NCBI GenBank assembly: GCA_018241025.1
Contig: JAFEEQ010000013.1
Span: forward strand, 173,886 to 237,885
Origin: Pseudomonadota bacterium
Lineage (GTDB): Bacteria; Pseudomonadota; Alphaproteobacteria; Micropepsales; Micropepsaceae
Direction: 5' to 3'
DNA length: 64,000 nucleotides
The notes under the pieces were generated by a model, which was not told where the DNA came from, made no database searches, and saw only the letters and a list, made by a program, of their open reading frames with translations. Position 1 is the stretch's first letter. Every line of letters starts with the position of its first letter. The position numbers were made by a program, and so were the translations under genes. Positions 28,312-37,967 of the stretch are shown here, one piece after another.

Positions 28312-29880
28312 CTATTCCGCCGCCTGCGGCAGCTCCTTCTTCCGCCAGCGCAGGATCGGCTTGCGCGCGGCCGCGGTCTCGTCGAGACGGCGGCGCGGGG
28401 CAAGGTGCGGGGCGCCGGTGAAGCGTTCGGTCTTCTTCTCCTTCGCTTCCAACGCCATGGTGCGCAGGACGTGGATGTAGCGATCGAGCGAGTCTTTCGA
28501 TTCCGACTCGGTCGGCTCGATCAGCATCGCGCCATGGACGACGAGCGGGAAATACATCGTCATCGGGTGATAGCCCTCGTCGATCATCGCCTTGGCGAAG
28601 TCGAGCGTGGTGACGCCGGTGCCGTCGAGGAAGTGATCGTCGAACAGCGCTTCGTGCATGCAGGGACCGTCGCCGAAGGGCGCGCTCATCACATCCTTGA
28701 GGCTGGCGAGGATGTAGTTGGCGGAGAGCACTGCGTCTTCCGAAGCCTGGCGCACGCCGTCGCGGCCGTGGCTAAGCATGTAGCTGAGCGCACGGGTGAA
28801 CATACCCATCTGGCCGTGGAAGGCGCACATGCGGCCGAAAGGCTGCGCGCCATCCGGCACCGCCTCGCGGTCTTCGATCAGGCGGAAGCCCTTGTCATCG
28901 TGAACGAGGAGCGGCAACGGCGCGAAAGGCGCGAGCGCGGCGGAGAGCACGACGGGGCCGGCACCCGGACCGCCGCCGCCATGCGGGGTGGAGAAGGTCT
29001 TGTGCAGGTTGATGTGCATCGCGTCGATGCCAAGATCGCCCGGGCGGACGCGGCCGGCGATGGCGTTGAAGTTCGCGCCGTCACAATAGAAGTAGGCGCC
29101 GGCCTTGTGGGTGGCGTCGGCCATGTGGCGGATGTCGCGCTCGAACAGGCCGCAGGTGTTGGGATTGGTGAGCATGATCGCGGCGACGTCGGGGCCGAGC
29201 TTGCCTTCGAGCTCAACCATGTCGACGCGGCCGTCGGCGGTGCCCTTCACTTCGTCAATGACGAAACCCGCGAAAGCGGCGGTGGCGGGGTTGGTACCGT
29301 GGGCGGATTCGGGGACGAGGATGCGGTTGCGCTTCTCGCCGCGTGCCTGGATGGCGGCGCGGATGGCGAGCAGACCGCAAAGCTCGCCATGGGCTCCGGC
29401 CTTGGGCGACATCGCGACGGCGGGCATGCCGGTGAGCGTGGTGAGCCACTTCATCAGCTCGGAGATCAGCTCGAGCGCGCCCTGCGTCGTCGACTGGGGC
29501 GCGAGCGGGTGGAGATCGCCGAAGCCCGGGAAGCGCGCGACCTTCTCGTTGAGCCGCGGATTGTGCTTCATCGTGCAGGAGCCGAGCGGATAGAGGCCGC
29601 TGTCGATGGCGTAGTTCATCCGGCTGAGGCGGACGTAGTGGCGCACGACCTCGGGCTCGGAGAGGCCCGGCAGGCCGATCGGCGCCTTGCGGCGCATGCC
29701 GGCGAGGCGGTTTTCGGAAATCTGGACAGTGGGAAGATCGACACCGCAATGGCCATCGCGCCCGATTTCGAAAATCAGCGCTTCCTCGTGATCGAGACCG
29801 CGGTCGCCGGAGATCGTGGCGAGCTCGTTGGATTCGATCGTGCCCGGTGCGGTGGGGCGGCCCTGTGCGTTCATGGTCAT
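28312..29880 (-). CDS. gcvPB: glycine dehydrogenase (decarboxylating) subunit 2
   Basis: 522-residue beta chain of the P-protein, carrying the pyridoxal-phosphate lysine in HINLHKTFSTPHGGGGPGAGP. Other family segments are YPLGSCTMKHNPRLNE, SPKAGAHGELCGLLAIRAA, LTNPNTCGLFE and YFYCDGANFNAIAGRVRPGDLG. With GcvPA it decarboxylates glycine and passes the aminomethyl group to GcvH. The start ATG at 29880 overlaps the gcvPA stop (TGATG). Split P-protein is normal in many alphaproteobacteria. Confidence 0.96.
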   Translation of the reverse strand: MTMNAQGRPTAPGTIESNELATISGDRGLDHEEALIFEIGRDGHCGVDLPTVQISENRLAGMRRKAPIGLPGLSEPEVVRHYVRLSRMNYAIDSGLYPLGSCTMKHNPRLNEKVARFPGFGDLHPLAPQSTTQGALELISELMKWLTTLTGMPAVAMSPKAGAHGELCGLLAIRAAIQARGEKRNRILVPESAHGTNPATAAFAGFVIDEVKGTADGRVDMVELEGKLGPDVAAIMLTNPNTCGLFERDIRHMADATHKAGAYFYCDGANFNAIAGRVRPGDLGIDAMHINLHKTFSTPHGGGGPGAGPVVLSAALAPFAPLPLLVHDDKGFRLIEDREAVPDGAQPFGRMCAFHGQMGMFTRALSYMLSHGRDGVRQASEDAVLSANYILASLKDVMSAPFGDGPCMHEALFDDHFLDGTGVTTLDFAKAMIDEGYHPMTMYFPLVVHGAMLIEPTESESKDSLDRYIHVLRTMALEAKEKKTERFTGAPHLAPRRRLDETAAARKPILRWRKKELPQAAE

Positions 29881-31256
29881 CAGAACATCGCTCCGCTGGT
29901 GCTGGGGGCTTCGGACAGGACGGTGCCCAGGGCCTTCACCAGCGCGTCGGCGTCCTCTTCTGTGGTGGTTTCGGTGGCAGCGACGATCAGGAGATCGCGG
30001 ACCGACGGATCGTGCGGCAGCAGGCGCGAGGCCGGGACGCCGGCGACGATGCCCCGCTTCGCCAGCGCATCGACGACGTCTGCGGCGGGCCGGCTGAGCT
30101 TGATCGTGAACTCGTTGAAGAAGCTCGGCGTGACGAGGTCGACGCCCGGGACGCGGGCGAGCTTGTCGGCCAGCGCGGAGGCATTGGCGTGGTTGATACG
30201 TGCCAGGCGCGTCAGGCCCTCTTCGCCGAGCAGCGAGAGATGGATGGTGAAGGCGAGGCAGCAGAGGCCCGAGTTCGTGCAGATGTTGCTCGTCGCCTTC
30301 TCGCGGCGGATGTGCTGCTCGCGAGTCGAGAGCGTGAGGACATAGCCGCGCTTGCCGGAGGCGTCGGTGGTTTCGCCGGTGAGGCGGCCGGGCATCTGGC
30401 GGAGATATTTCTCCTTGGTGGCGAAGAGGCCGACATAGGGGCCGCCGAAGTTGAGGCCGTTGCCGATGGACTGGCCCTCGCAGGCGACGATGTCGGCGTC
30501 CTGGAAACCCGGCGCTTCGAGCAGGCCGAGCGAAACCGCTTCGGTGACGACGGCGACGAGCAGCGCACCCTTGGCATGCGCGGCGGCCGCGATCGGCTTC
30601 AGGTCGCGGATGAGGCCGAAGACGTCCGGGCTCTGGACCACGACGCAGGCGGTCTCGTTGTCGATCAGCGCCGCGATGTCTTCCGCCTTGCCGGGCGTGA
30701 CCGGGGCACGGCTGACGACGCCGGAAAGCGCGGCGACGGTCTCGACCGTCTCGCAATACTGCGGATGGAGGCCGCCGGAGAGGATCGCCTTCGGGCGCTT
30801 GGTGATGCGCTGGGCCATGAGCACGGCTTCGGCCGTGGCGGTCGAGCCGTCGTAGAGCGAGGCGTTGGCGACTTCCATGCCGGTGAGCAGCGCCACCTGG
30901 GTCTGGAATTCGAAGAGATATTGCAGCGTGCCCTGCGCGATCTCGGGCTGGTAGGGCGTGTAGCTGGTGAGGAATTCGCTGCGCTGGATCAGGTGATCGA
31001 CGGCGGCGGGGACGTGATGCTTGTAGGCCCCTGCCCCGCAGAAGAACGGTGCTGCGCCGGCGGCGGTGTTCTTCGCCGCCATGCGGGCGAGCTTGCGGTC
31101 GACTTCCATCTCGCCCTGGGTGTCGGGGAGATCGAAGACCGAGAGCGGCACGACGGCCTGCTGCGGCACGTCCTTGAACAGGGCGTCGACGGAGGAGACA
31201 CCGATCTTCGCCAGCATCGCGGTACGATCGGCGGTGGTCAGGGGGTGATAGCGCAT
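29880..31256 (-). CDS. gcvPA: glycine dehydrogenase (decarboxylating) subunit 1
   Basis: 458-residue alpha chain of the P-protein: [87 protein letters not shown] and [19 protein letters not shown] are typical. GGAAGTAACC precedes the ATG. A 93-bp three-hairpin repeat separates it from gcvH upstream, yet the operon order gcvT-gcvH-gcvPA-gcvPB is kept. Confidence 0.96.
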   Translation of the reverse strand: MRYHPLTTADRTAMLAKIGVSSVDALFKDVPQQAVVPLSVFDLPDTQGEMEVDRKLARMAAKNTAAGAAPFFCGAGAYKHHVPAAVDHLIQRSEFLTSYTPYQPEIAQGTLQYLFEFQTQVALLTGMEVANASLYDGSTATAEAVLMAQRITKRPKAILSGGLHPQYCETVETVAALSGVVSRAPVTPGKAEDIAALIDNETACVVVQSPDVFGLIRDLKPIAAAAHAKGALLVAVVTEAVSLGLLEAPGFQDADIVACEGQSIGNGLNFGGPYVGLFATKEKYLRQMPGRLTGETTDASGKRGYVLTLSTREQHIRREKATSNICTNSGLCCLAFTIHLSLLGEEGLTRLARINHANASALADKLARVPGVDLVTPSFFNEFTIKLSRPAADVVDALAKRGIVAGVPASRLLPHDPSVRDLLIVAATETTTEEDADALVKALGTVLSEAPSTSGAMF

Positions 31257-31272
31257 GGTTACTTCCTTTTTT

Positions 31273-31365
31273 CCGTCATGGGCGGCCTTGAGCCGCCCAT
31301 CCAGCGATTCATTGGCGCGCGGACGCGCGCCAGATGGCTGGCCGGGTCAAGCCCGGCCATGACGG
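31273..31365. repeat. three-hairpin palindromic repeat inside gcv operon, type 2
   Basis: Bounded by the 9-bp inverted ends CCGTCATGG (31273-31281) and CCATGACGG (31357-31365). Inside are ATGGGCGGC/CGCCCAT, GGCGCGCG/GCGCGCC and GGCCGGG/CCCGGCC stems. It occupies nearly all of the gcvH-gcvPA gap. Only one copy is in the window. Confidence 0.75.
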
Positions 31366-31371
31366 CGTTTG

Positions 31372-31746
31372 TCAAAGCCCCTTCACGAACTCGTCGTACT
31401 GATCCTTGGTCATCAGCTTCGCCAGCTCACCCTTGTCGGCGAGCTTGAGCTTGAAGAACCAGCCTTCGCCTTCCGGGTCGGCGTTGACCTTGGCCGGGTC
31501 TTCGGTGAGCGCGGGATTGCCGGCGACGACTTCGCCGCCGACCGGGGCATAGACCTCACTCGCGGCCTTCACGCTCTCGACCACCGCGGCTTCGCCGCCG
31601 GCGCCGACCTTGCGACCCGCTTCCGGGAGATCGACGAAGACCACGTCGCCGAGCTGCTCGGCGGCATATTTGGTGATGCCGATGGTCGCCTCGTCGCCGT
31701 CGACGCGGACCCATTCATGCTGATCGGTGAAACGGACTTCGGACAT
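31372..31746 (-). CDS. gcvH: glycine cleavage system H protein
   Basis: 124-residue lipoyl carrier: [69 protein letters not shown], with the lipoylated lysine in ESVKAASE. It shuttles the aminomethyl group between the P, T and L proteins. 9 bp separate its start from the gcvT stop. Confidence 0.97.
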   Translation of the reverse strand: MSEVRFTDQHEWVRVDGDEATIGITKYAAEQLGDVVFVDLPEAGRKVGAGGEAAVVESVKAASEVYAPVGGEVVAGNPALTEDPAKVNADPEGEGWFFKLKLADKGELAKLMTKDQYDEFVKGL

Positions 31747-31755
31747 CGGTGTCTC

Positions 31756-32874
31756 CTAGATGGCGCGGCGATAGCGGTGGGGAACGAAAGGCATGGGGGC
31801 GACTTTGGCCGGCAGCGGCTTGCCGCGGACGATGAGATCGACATCGGTGCCGTCGGCGGCGAGGGCCGTCTCGATATAGCCCATGGCGACGGGTGCGTTC
31901 AGTGTCGGGCCGAAGCCGCCCGAGGTGATCTTGCCGACGATGCGGCCGGACTTGTCGGCGATCTCGGTGCCTTCGCGGGCAGGCGCACGGCCATCGGGGC
32001 GGAAGCCGACGCGCTTGGTCGGCGTGCCGTTGAACACCTTGTCCATGATCGCCTCACCGGCGAGGAAATCCTTGTCGAGCTTGCGGCGCTTGGCGATCGA
32101 CCAGACGAGATTGGCCGAGACCGGATCGGTGGTCTCGTCGATGTCGTGCCCGTACAGGCATAGGCCGGCTTCGAGACGCAGGCTGTCGCGCGCACCGAGA
32201 CCGATGGGAAGGACTTCGTCTTCGCCGAGCAGCGCGCGGGCGACGCGCTCGGCATGGATCGCCTCGATCGATATCTCGAAGCCGTCTTCGCCGGTGTAGC
32301 CGGAGCGGCTGACGATGGCCGGCGCTCCGGCAACGGTGCAGCGCACGACCTTCATGAAGGTGAGCTTGTCGATGCCGGGCGAATGGCGCTCGAGCACCGC
32401 GCCTGCGGCTGGGCCTTGCAGCGCCAGCAGCGCACGGTCGGGTCGCGGCTCCAGCACGGCGACGCCGTCGAGCTTGCCGGCGATATAGGCGAAGTCGCCA
32501 TCCTTGGTGCCGGCGTTGACGACGAGATAGAGCGCACTCTCGCCCGCGAGGCGCGAGAACATGAAGTCGTCCTTGATCGTGCCCTGCTCTGTCATTAACA
32601 GGCCGTAGCGCTGCATACCCTCTTTCAGGCCGACGATGTCGGCGGGACAGAGGCGTTCGAGCGCGCGGGCCGGATCGGCGCCGGCGAGGAATGCCTGGCC
32701 CATATGCGAGACATCAAACAGGCCGGCCTTCTCGCGGGTGTGGAGATGCTCTTTCAGAATGCCGGCGGGATACTGCACCGGCATGTCGTAGCCGCCGAAC
32801 GGTACCATCTTGCCGCCGAGCTCGACATGCAGCGCATGGAGCGGCGTCTTCTTCAGGTCTTCGGTATCGGTCAT
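31756..32874 (-). CDS. gcvT: glycine cleavage system T protein (aminomethyltransferase)
   Basis: 372 residues; releases ammonia and gives methylene-tetrahydrofolate from the GcvH-bound intermediate. Family segments: LKKTPLHALHVELGGKMVPFGGYDMPVQYPAGILKEHLHTREKAGLFDVSHMGQ, RSGYTGEDGFEISI, GLGARDSLRLEAGLCLYGHDID and GKITSGGFGPTLNAPVAMGYI. The ATG at 32874 matches the family start; an upstream frame runs into the riboswitch. First gene of the operon. Confidence 0.96.
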   Translation of the reverse strand: MTDTEDLKKTPLHALHVELGGKMVPFGGYDMPVQYPAGILKEHLHTREKAGLFDVSHMGQAFLAGADPARALERLCPADIVGLKEGMQRYGLLMTEQGTIKDDFMFSRLAGESALYLVVNAGTKDGDFAYIAGKLDGVAVLEPRPDRALLALQGPAAGAVLERHSPGIDKLTFMKVVRCTVAGAPAIVSRSGYTGEDGFEISIEAIHAERVARALLGEDEVLPIGLGARDSLRLEAGLCLYGHDIDETTDPVSANLVWSIAKRRKLDKDFLAGEAIMDKVFNGTPTKRVGFRPDGRAPAREGTEIADKSGRIVGKITSGGFGPTLNAPVAMGYIETALAADGTDVDLIVRGKPLPAKVAPMPFVPHRYRRAI

Positions 32875-32929
32875 ATACGGTCCGTGTACAGAGTGTTGCG
32901 GCGGCGCGGACCCGCTCACCGCGGACCGC

Positions 32930-33166
32930 GCGCCCCTCTGTATATGGACCTGAGAGATTTCCCCGCCGGCCGTATCGGCTCTGGCGGATTACCCCTTCGG
33001 TGAAGACACCCCCACCGAGTGTCCTGCTTTCCAGAAGTTCATCCCCTTCGCGGTCCTTTTGCCTGAGAGTTTCCGGGGCGGTTGCTCCTTCGGCCTACGC
33101 CCCTTCGGGGCTTCGGCCGACGGGTCGGCTTTCGCGCACCTTTGGAGCAATACGTCTCCCGCGAGG
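32930..33166 (-). ncRNA. tandem glycine riboswitch upstream of gcvT
   Basis: On the minus strand two aptamers follow each other. The first (33040-33166) has GGGAGACG, CCGAAGGAGCAA and AAACTCTCAGGCAAAAGGACCG; the second (32930-33030) has GGACACTC, CACCGAAGGGGTAATC and AAATCTCTCAGGTCCATATACAGAGGGG. These are the conserved glycine-aptamer segments. Glycine binding turns on gcv expression in characterised cases. Aptamer 2 ends about 60 bp before the gcvT ATG. Confidence 0.94.
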
Positions 33167-33279
33167 GATCGATTGTATGGCCGCAACAGCGCGCCATCGC
33201 GGCGGGCCCATGCGTTGCCGTGCATCATAAAGGGCGGGGATGGCGAGTCAACGAAAGGCCTGAAAAGCGCACAACTACG

Positions 33280-33612
33280 CTATTCGAACAGCGCACTGAC
33301 ACGGGCCAGAACGTCCTCAAGGACGTCGGCAGGCAGGGTTTCGACCCTTCTGTCCTTTCGCGAGTCGATATCGAGGGCTCGCGGCTGGTCGCAGCGGATG
33401 ATGCCCGTCGTTTTCGTTCCCGTTCCAGCCAGCGGAAGTGCAAAGCCGTGCGTTCTTGCGAAGTTTCCGCCGTTGGTGATGGGAAGCACGACTGGGGCCG
33501 CGGTCAGCGCATTGAACTTCGCAGTCGTGATCACCAGAACCGGTCGACGCCCCTTTTGTTCGTGCCCCGATGTGGGATCCAGCGACACCATATAGATATC
33601 ACCGCGATCCAT
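33280..33612 (-). CDS. MazF/PemK-family endoribonuclease toxin (ChpB-like)
   Basis: 110 residues: MDRGDIYMVSLDPTSGHEQKGRRPVLVITTAKFNALTAAPVVLPITNGGNFARTHGFALPLAG...GIIRCDQPRALDIDSR, the full PemK fold with the catalytic Arg and Thr region. Such toxins cleave mRNA at short sequences. It starts 1 bp after the antitoxin stop. Most similar in layout to ChpB/PemK rather than to the shorter MazF. Confidence 0.9.
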   Translation of the reverse strand: MDRGDIYMVSLDPTSGHEQKGRRPVLVITTAKFNALTAAPVVLPITNGGNFARTHGFALPLAGTGTKTTGIIRCDQPRALDIDSRKDRRVETLPADVLEDVLARVSALFE

Positions 33613-33613
33613 T

Positions 33614-33871
33614 TCAGATCAGTTCGCGGCCGACCGGCCCATCCGTGACCCAGCCTCTGTCTTTTTCAAGAGACGCCTTCGGATCACACTGCGCCAGCAA
33701 CTCCTCGAGCGTGTAACGCTTGCGGCGCTTCGGCTCGACGACGAGTTTTCCTTTCTTGACGGCGAGATCGACGATCGACTCGGCGCCGACGCCAAGTTCG
33801 TCCAGAACGGCCGGCGGTACCGCGAGCATCACCGAGCCGCCAACCTTACGCAGTTTCGCTTCGTGACCCAT
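33614..33871 (-). CDS. AbrB-type antitoxin of the MazF/ChpB-like toxin
   Basis: 85 residues: an N-terminal swapped-hairpin AbrB/MazE domain (EAKLRKVGGSVMLAVPPAVLDELGVGAESIVDLAVKKGKLVVEPKRRKRYTLEELLAQC) and a C-terminal toxin-binding tail. It resembles ChpS/PemI antitoxins. It precedes the toxin, the standard order, and a perfect inverted repeat sits 10 bp upstream of its ATG. Confidence 0.9.
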   Translation of the reverse strand: MGHEAKLRKVGGSVMLAVPPAVLDELGVGAESIVDLAVKKGKLVVEPKRRKRYTLEELLAQCDPKASLEKDRGWVTDGPVGRELI

Positions 33872-33881
33872 GATACACCTA

Positions 33882-33901
33882 AGTTATACTGGAGTATAAC
33901 T
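33882..33901. promoter_or_regulatory. perfect inverted repeat operator of the toxin-antitoxin pair
   Basis: AGTTATACT and AGTATAACT are perfect 9-bp arms around GG, starting 10 bp before the antitoxin ATG. Antitoxins of the AbrB type repress their own operons at such palindromes; the TATAAC within the right arm could also be part of the -10. The argS stop lies 20 bp away on the same strand. Confidence 0.75.
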
Positions 33902-33921
33902 CACAGAAGCCGGCAAAACAA

Positions 33922-35685
33922 CTACATCCGCTCCGGAACCTCGATGCCCAGAAGGCCCAGAACCTTGGTCAGGACGGCCAGAGTGACGGCGCAGAGGCCG
34001 AGGCGGGCGGCGCGGAGGGCGGCATCCGATTCGGAGAGGATGTGGTGCTCCGAATAGAAGCGGCTGTAGTTCTGGGCCAGGGTGAAGGCGTAATCGCAGA
34101 GGATGTTGGGGGCGCGGCCCTTCTCGGCGGCGGCCATGGCGTCGGGCAGCGCGAGGAGCTGGAGGAACAGCGTGCGCTCTTCCGGCGAATGGATGGCCGG
34201 CGCGCCGGTGGCGAAGCCCTGCTCCGCCGCCCGGCGCAGGATAGATTTGATGCGGACCGCGGCGTACTGGAGATAGGGGCCGGTCTTGCCTTCGAACTTC
34301 GAGAAGCGCTCGAGATCGAAGACGTAGTCTGTGAGGCGGTAGTTCGAAAGATCGGCGAATTTCAGCGTGGCGATGCCGACCTTTTTCGCGATGTCTGCGC
34401 GTTCCTCGGGCGGATAGTCGGCGCCGATGCCCTGCTCCGCCAGCCGCTTCTCGGCTTCGGCGGTGACCATGGCGATGAGATCGAACAGCTTCATCACACC
34501 GCCGGCCCGGGTCTTGAACGGCTTGCCGTCGGTGCCGTTCATGGTGCCGAAGCCGGCATGCTCCAGCGCCGCCTTGCCGGCGATGCCCGCCTTCTCGGCG
34601 GCGCGGAAGACCTGCTCGAAATGCAGATGCTGGCGCTGATCGACGACATAGAGGATGAGATCGGGGTTCTGCTCGCGCACCCGGTCGATAATGGTGGCGA
34701 GATCGGTCGTGCCGTAGAGCACCGCGCCGTCCTGCTTAACCAGGATCAGCGGCGGCATCTCCTTCTTGTCGGAGTTGCGTTCGACCGGGATGACCAGCGC
34801 GCCTTCGCTCTCGACCGCAATCTTGCGAGCCTTGAGGTCTTCGACCATCGGCACGGTGATCGGATCGACGCTGGCTTCGCCCTTCCACAGATCGAAATGG
34901 ATGCCGAGGCTGCCGAACTCGCGATCGAGGCCAACCTTCGAAACATTGAAGAAATGCTGCCAGAGCGCGCGATAACCCGGACGGCCGGCCTGGAGCTCCG
35001 CGGTGGCCTGACGGGCTTCGGCGAGTCGTGCCTCGTCGGCTTTGCACGCGGCGGAGGCGGCCGGATAGATCTCTTCGAGATCGTCCATGGTCACCGGAGA
35101 TTGTTCCGGATAAGGCCCGGTGAAATTGGCGTCGAAATAGACCGGCGCGATGCCGCGATGTTCGATCTCGGAAATGAGCTGGCCCATCTGAAGGCCCCAG
35201 TCGCCGAGATGGATGTCGCTGGTGACGGCCCAGCCATTGGCGCGGAAGAGCCGCTGCAGGCTGTCGCCGATTACGGAGGAACGGATATGGCCGACATGCA
35301 TCGGCTTGGCGACATTGGGGCCGCCGAAATCGATGACCATGGCCTTGCCTTCGCCGGTCGCGGGCGCGCCGAGACGTTCGTCCTTCGACAGCGTCACACC
35401 GCGTTCGGCGAGGGCGGCGTCGGTGAGATCGAGGTTGATGAAGCCGGGTCCGGCAATCTCGATCTTGGCAAAGAGCGGATTGGCCTTGAGGCGCTCGGCC
35501 ACCTTGGTGGCGATGGCGCGCGGGTTCTGTTTGGCAGCCTTCGCCGCGGCGAGCGCGCCATTGCACTGGAACTGCGCGAGATCGGGACGGTCCGAACGCT
35601 GGACCTGGCCGAAGCTTTCAGACAGCCCTTCGGCCGCGAACGCGGCGCCCGCGATCGCGCTCAGCTCGGACTGGAGCGCGATCAT
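33922..35685 (-). CDS. argS: arginyl-tRNA synthetase
   Basis: 587-residue class I synthetase that charges tRNA-Arg. The Arg-S N-domain is followed by the HIGH-type motif in AKPMHVGHIRSSVIGDSLQRL, HLGDWGLQMGQLISEI, the VVDQRQHLHFEQVFRAAEKAG region, GTMNGTDGKPFKTRAGGVMKL and the DALR anticodon-binding end (LEVPERM terminus). Length is normal. The ATG overlaps the stop of the lipoprotein gene upstream (ATGA). Confidence 0.96.
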   Translation of the reverse strand: MIALQSELSAIAGAAFAAEGLSESFGQVQRSDRPDLAQFQCNGALAAAKAAKQNPRAIATKVAERLKANPLFAKIEIAGPGFINLDLTDAALAERGVTLSKDERLGAPATGEGKAMVIDFGGPNVAKPMHVGHIRSSVIGDSLQRLFRANGWAVTSDIHLGDWGLQMGQLISEIEHRGIAPVYFDANFTGPYPEQSPVTMDDLEEIYPAASAACKADEARLAEARQATAELQAGRPGYRALWQHFFNVSKVGLDREFGSLGIHFDLWKGEASVDPITVPMVEDLKARKIAVESEGALVIPVERNSDKKEMPPLILVKQDGAVLYGTTDLATIIDRVREQNPDLILYVVDQRQHLHFEQVFRAAEKAGIAGKAALEHAGFGTMNGTDGKPFKTRAGGVMKLFDLIAMVTAEAEKRLAEQGIGADYPPEERADIAKKVGIATLKFADLSNYRLTDYVFDLERFSKFEGKTGPYLQYAAVRIKSILRRAAEQGFATGAPAIHSPEERTLFLQLLALPDAMAAAEKGRAPNILCDYAFTLAQNYSRFYSEHHILSESDAALRAARLGLCAVTLAVLTKVLGLLGIEVPERM

Positions 35686-36218
35686 GGCCCGAAGCGCCCG
35701 TGGTTCTTGGAGTAGGTCAGCTGCTCGGGCGTCAACTGCAGCCCGACGACGATGCTGTACTGATACGGCTTAACGCCATTGGCGAATTTGATCAGCGTCG
35801 AGGGCACATTTTCCTTGAAGGTGATCGAAGTCTCGCCAGGCTGGAAGGTGAAGGCTGTCGCCAGCATCTTCTTGTCGAGGATGGTTTTGCCGTCGAGCAG
35901 CGGCGCAACATAGAACGGCGCCGTGAAATGCGCCTGGTCGCCATTGGGCGGACGGGTAGCGCGGAAAGTGATGTCGATGTCGGAATCGGTCGTGCCTTCG
36001 TCGACATCGACATCGCAACTCGGCTTCACCGCAATCATCTCGATGGTGAACTGAACACCGGACGGATCGCCCTGAAGGCCTTCCTTGAACTTGGTCAGGT
36101 TCGAGGTCGTCGCGAGGATGCTGACGGCGGGGCACAGCGCGCGCTGTTTCGCGGTCTGGCAACCGGTGAGCAGGAGGGCGAGGCCGGCGAGCGCGGCGAG
36201 TTTGAGCGTGTGTTTCAT
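35682..36218 (-). CDS. lipoprotein of unknown function
   Basis: 178 residues; signal peptide with lipobox LLLTGC (Cys20) then a beta-rich domain (TSNLTKFKEGLQGDPSGVQFTIEMIAVKPSCDVDVDEGTTDSDIDITFRATRPPNGDQAHFTAPFYVAPLLDGKTILDKKML). I do not recognise a characterised family; it looks like one of the conserved alphaproteobacterial outer-membrane lipoproteins. Coupled to argS by ATGA overlap and 5 bp after the CDGSH gene, so the three form one transcript. Confidence 0.75.
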   Translation of the reverse strand: MKHTLKLAALAGLALLLTGCQTAKQRALCPAVSILATTSNLTKFKEGLQGDPSGVQFTIEMIAVKPSCDVDVDEGTTDSDIDITFRATRPPNGDQAHFTAPFYVAPLLDGKTILDKKMLATAFTFQPGETSITFKENVPSTLIKFANGVKPYQYSIVVGLQLTPEQLTYSKNHGRFGP

Positions 36219-36223
36219 GATCG

Positions 36224-36466
36224 TTACGCGAGCGAGTTGTGCGTGCCGTCGCAGAGCGGGGCCTTGTTCGTGTGCTTGCAGCCGCAGAACCAGACGGTGC
36301 GGCTGGCCTCGGCCTTGTATTCGACGGGCGTGAAGCCGGTCGTCTTGTGGCTTCCGTCGCAGAAGGGCTGACGCTTCGACTGGCCGCAGGCACACCACCA
36401 ATAGGTCTTGCCGGCCTCGACCTCGACGCCATAGGGAGACTTCTGAGCGACCACCGGCTCCGCCAT
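36224..36466 (-). CDS. CDGSH iron-sulfur protein with two motifs
   Basis: 80 residues with two tandem CDGSH-type clusters: CACGQSKRQPFCDGSH and CGCKHTNKAPLCDGTH. Each binds a 2Fe-2S centre through three Cys and one His, all present. Tandem small CDGSH proteins are known in bacteria and act in redox or iron-sulfur handling. First gene of CDGSH-lipoprotein-argS. Confidence 0.92.
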   Translation of the reverse strand: MAEPVVAQKSPYGVEVEAGKTYWWCACGQSKRQPFCDGSHKTTGFTPVEYKAEASRTVWFCGCKHTNKAPLCDGTHNSLA

Positions 36467-36576
36467 AAATAGGCCTTTCGCTTGACTTTTTGGGGGCCGC
36501 GGCCGACTTCTCGACCCCGGCGCGACGCAGTCGCAACTCTAGCAAAAGCGCGCGCCGAAGGGAAAGCGTTGGCCCG

Positions 36577-37536
36577 ATGGCGGTCTATACGGATGTTTCA
36601 TTCGACGAGCTGGAAGCGGTGCTGACCGGCTATGACGTCGGCGTGCCGCTGAGCTTCAAGGGCATCGCGGAAGGCGTCGAGAACACCAATTTCTATCTCC
36701 AGACCGACCGCGGCGCCTTTTTCCTCACGCTCTATGAAAAGCGGGTGAAGGAAGAGGATCTGCCCTTCTTCCTGGGCCTGATGGAGCATCTGGCGACGCA
36801 CGGCATCGCCTGCCCCCAACCGGTGCGGCGGCGCGACGGCAGCCAGTGGACCCGGATCAACGGACGGCCCGGCGCGCTGGTCACGTTCCTGAACGGATTG
36901 TCGCTGCGCCGGCCGGAGGTCGAGCACTGTGCTGCGGCCGGCGATGCGCTGGCGCGGCTGCACGAGGCGGGGCGCTCTTTTGAATTGAAGCGGCCGAATG
37001 CGCTGGGACCATCCGGCTGGGGCGAACTGGTCGAGAAGACGGCCGAGGGTGCCGACGGGATCGAGGCGGGCCTTCGGGAGTTGATCGGGGAAAGCTATCG
37101 CGAATTGACGGCGAACTGGCCGACGGGACTGCCGGAAGGTGTGATCCATGCCGACCTTTTCCCCGACAATGTGCTGTTCATGAACGCCAAGGTGTCGGGA
37201 CTGATCGATTTCTATTTCGCCTGCAACGATGCGCTCGCCTACGACCTCGCGATCCTTTTGAACGCATGGTGCTTCGAGAACGATGGCGGATTCAACATCA
37301 CCAAGGGCAAGGCGTTGCTCGCGGCCTATCAGGCGCGGCGCCGGCTCACAGCCGAGGAGACCGCGGCGCTTCCGGCGCTGGCGGCGGGATCGGCGCTGCG
37401 CTTCCTGCTGACGCGGCTCTACGACAGGATCAACCACGATCCCAACGCGCTGGTCCGGCCGAAGGACCCGAGGGACTATTCGCGGCGCCTTCGCTTCCAC
37501 CGCAAAGTGCGTGCCGCATCGGAGTATGGGCTTTGA
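36577..37536 (+). CDS. thrB: homoserine kinase (APH-fold, ThrB type II)
   Basis: 319 residues of the aminoglycoside-phosphotransferase-like homoserine kinase used by alphaproteobacteria. Segments: [66 protein letters not shown] (catalytic HxDLxxDN) and [26 protein letters not shown] (metal-binding Asp). Works in threonine synthesis with ThrC (44-45.5 kb). GAAGGGAAAG precedes the ATG. Confidence 0.94.
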   Translation: MAVYTDVSFDELEAVLTGYDVGVPLSFKGIAEGVENTNFYLQTDRGAFFLTLYEKRVKEEDLPFFLGLMEHLATHGIACPQPVRRRDGSQWTRINGRPGALVTFLNGLSLRRPEVEHCAAAGDALARLHEAGRSFELKRPNALGPSGWGELVEKTAEGADGIEAGLRELIGESYRELTANWPTGLPEGVIHADLFPDNVLFMNAKVSGLIDFYFACNDALAYDLAILLNAWCFENDGGFNITKGKALLAAYQARRRLTAEETAALPALAAGSALRFLLTRLYDRINHDPNALVRPKDPRDYSRRLRFHRKVRAASEYGL

Positions 37537-37967
37537 AGGTCGAGATGTTCACCGATGGCGCGTGTTCGGGAAATCCGGGACCGGGTGGATGGGGCGTGAT
37601 ACTGCGCGCCGGATCGACAGAGAAAGAATTGTCCGGCGGCGAGCGGGCGACGACCAACAACCGCATGGAGATGATGGCGGTGATCAAGGGACTGCAGGCC
37701 CTGACCAAGCCGACGGACATCTCGCTCTACACGGATTCACGCTACGTGCTCGACGGCGCGACCAAGTGGATCATCGGCTGGAAGAAGAACGGCTGGAAGA
37801 CGGCGGACAAGAAGCCGGTGAAGAACGAGGACCTCTGGCGCACACTCGACGCCGAGGCAGCCAGGCACAGCATCCGCTGGCACTGGGTGCGCGGCCATGA
37901 CGGGCATCCGGAGAACGAGCGCGTGGATGCGCTGGCGCGGGGGGCGATAAAGTTTTCCTCCCCCTGA
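37533..37967 (+). CDS. rnhA: ribonuclease HI
   Basis: 144 residues; degrades RNA in RNA-DNA hybrids. All four catalytic acidic positions are visible: [36 protein letters not shown] and [16 protein letters not shown]. The TTG at 37533 overlaps the thrB stop (TTGA) with GGAG 8 bp upstream; an ATG at 37545 is the other choice. thrB-rnhA is a common alphaproteobacterial pair. The last residues and the stop codon (..FSSP-stop) come from the palindromic repeat that begins at 37957. Confidence 0.95.
   Translation: MKVEMFTDGACSGNPGPGGWGVILRAGSTEKELSGGERATTNNRMEMMAVIKGLQALTKPTDISLYTDSRYVLDGATKWIIGWKKNGWKTADKKPVKNEDLWRTLDAEAARHSIRWHWVRGHDGHPENERVDALARGAIKFSSP

Noticed and set aside
28282..31448. Long plus-strand frames opposite gcvPA/gcvPB
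   Set aside because: Mirror frames of highly conserved gcv genes; no motifs of their own.
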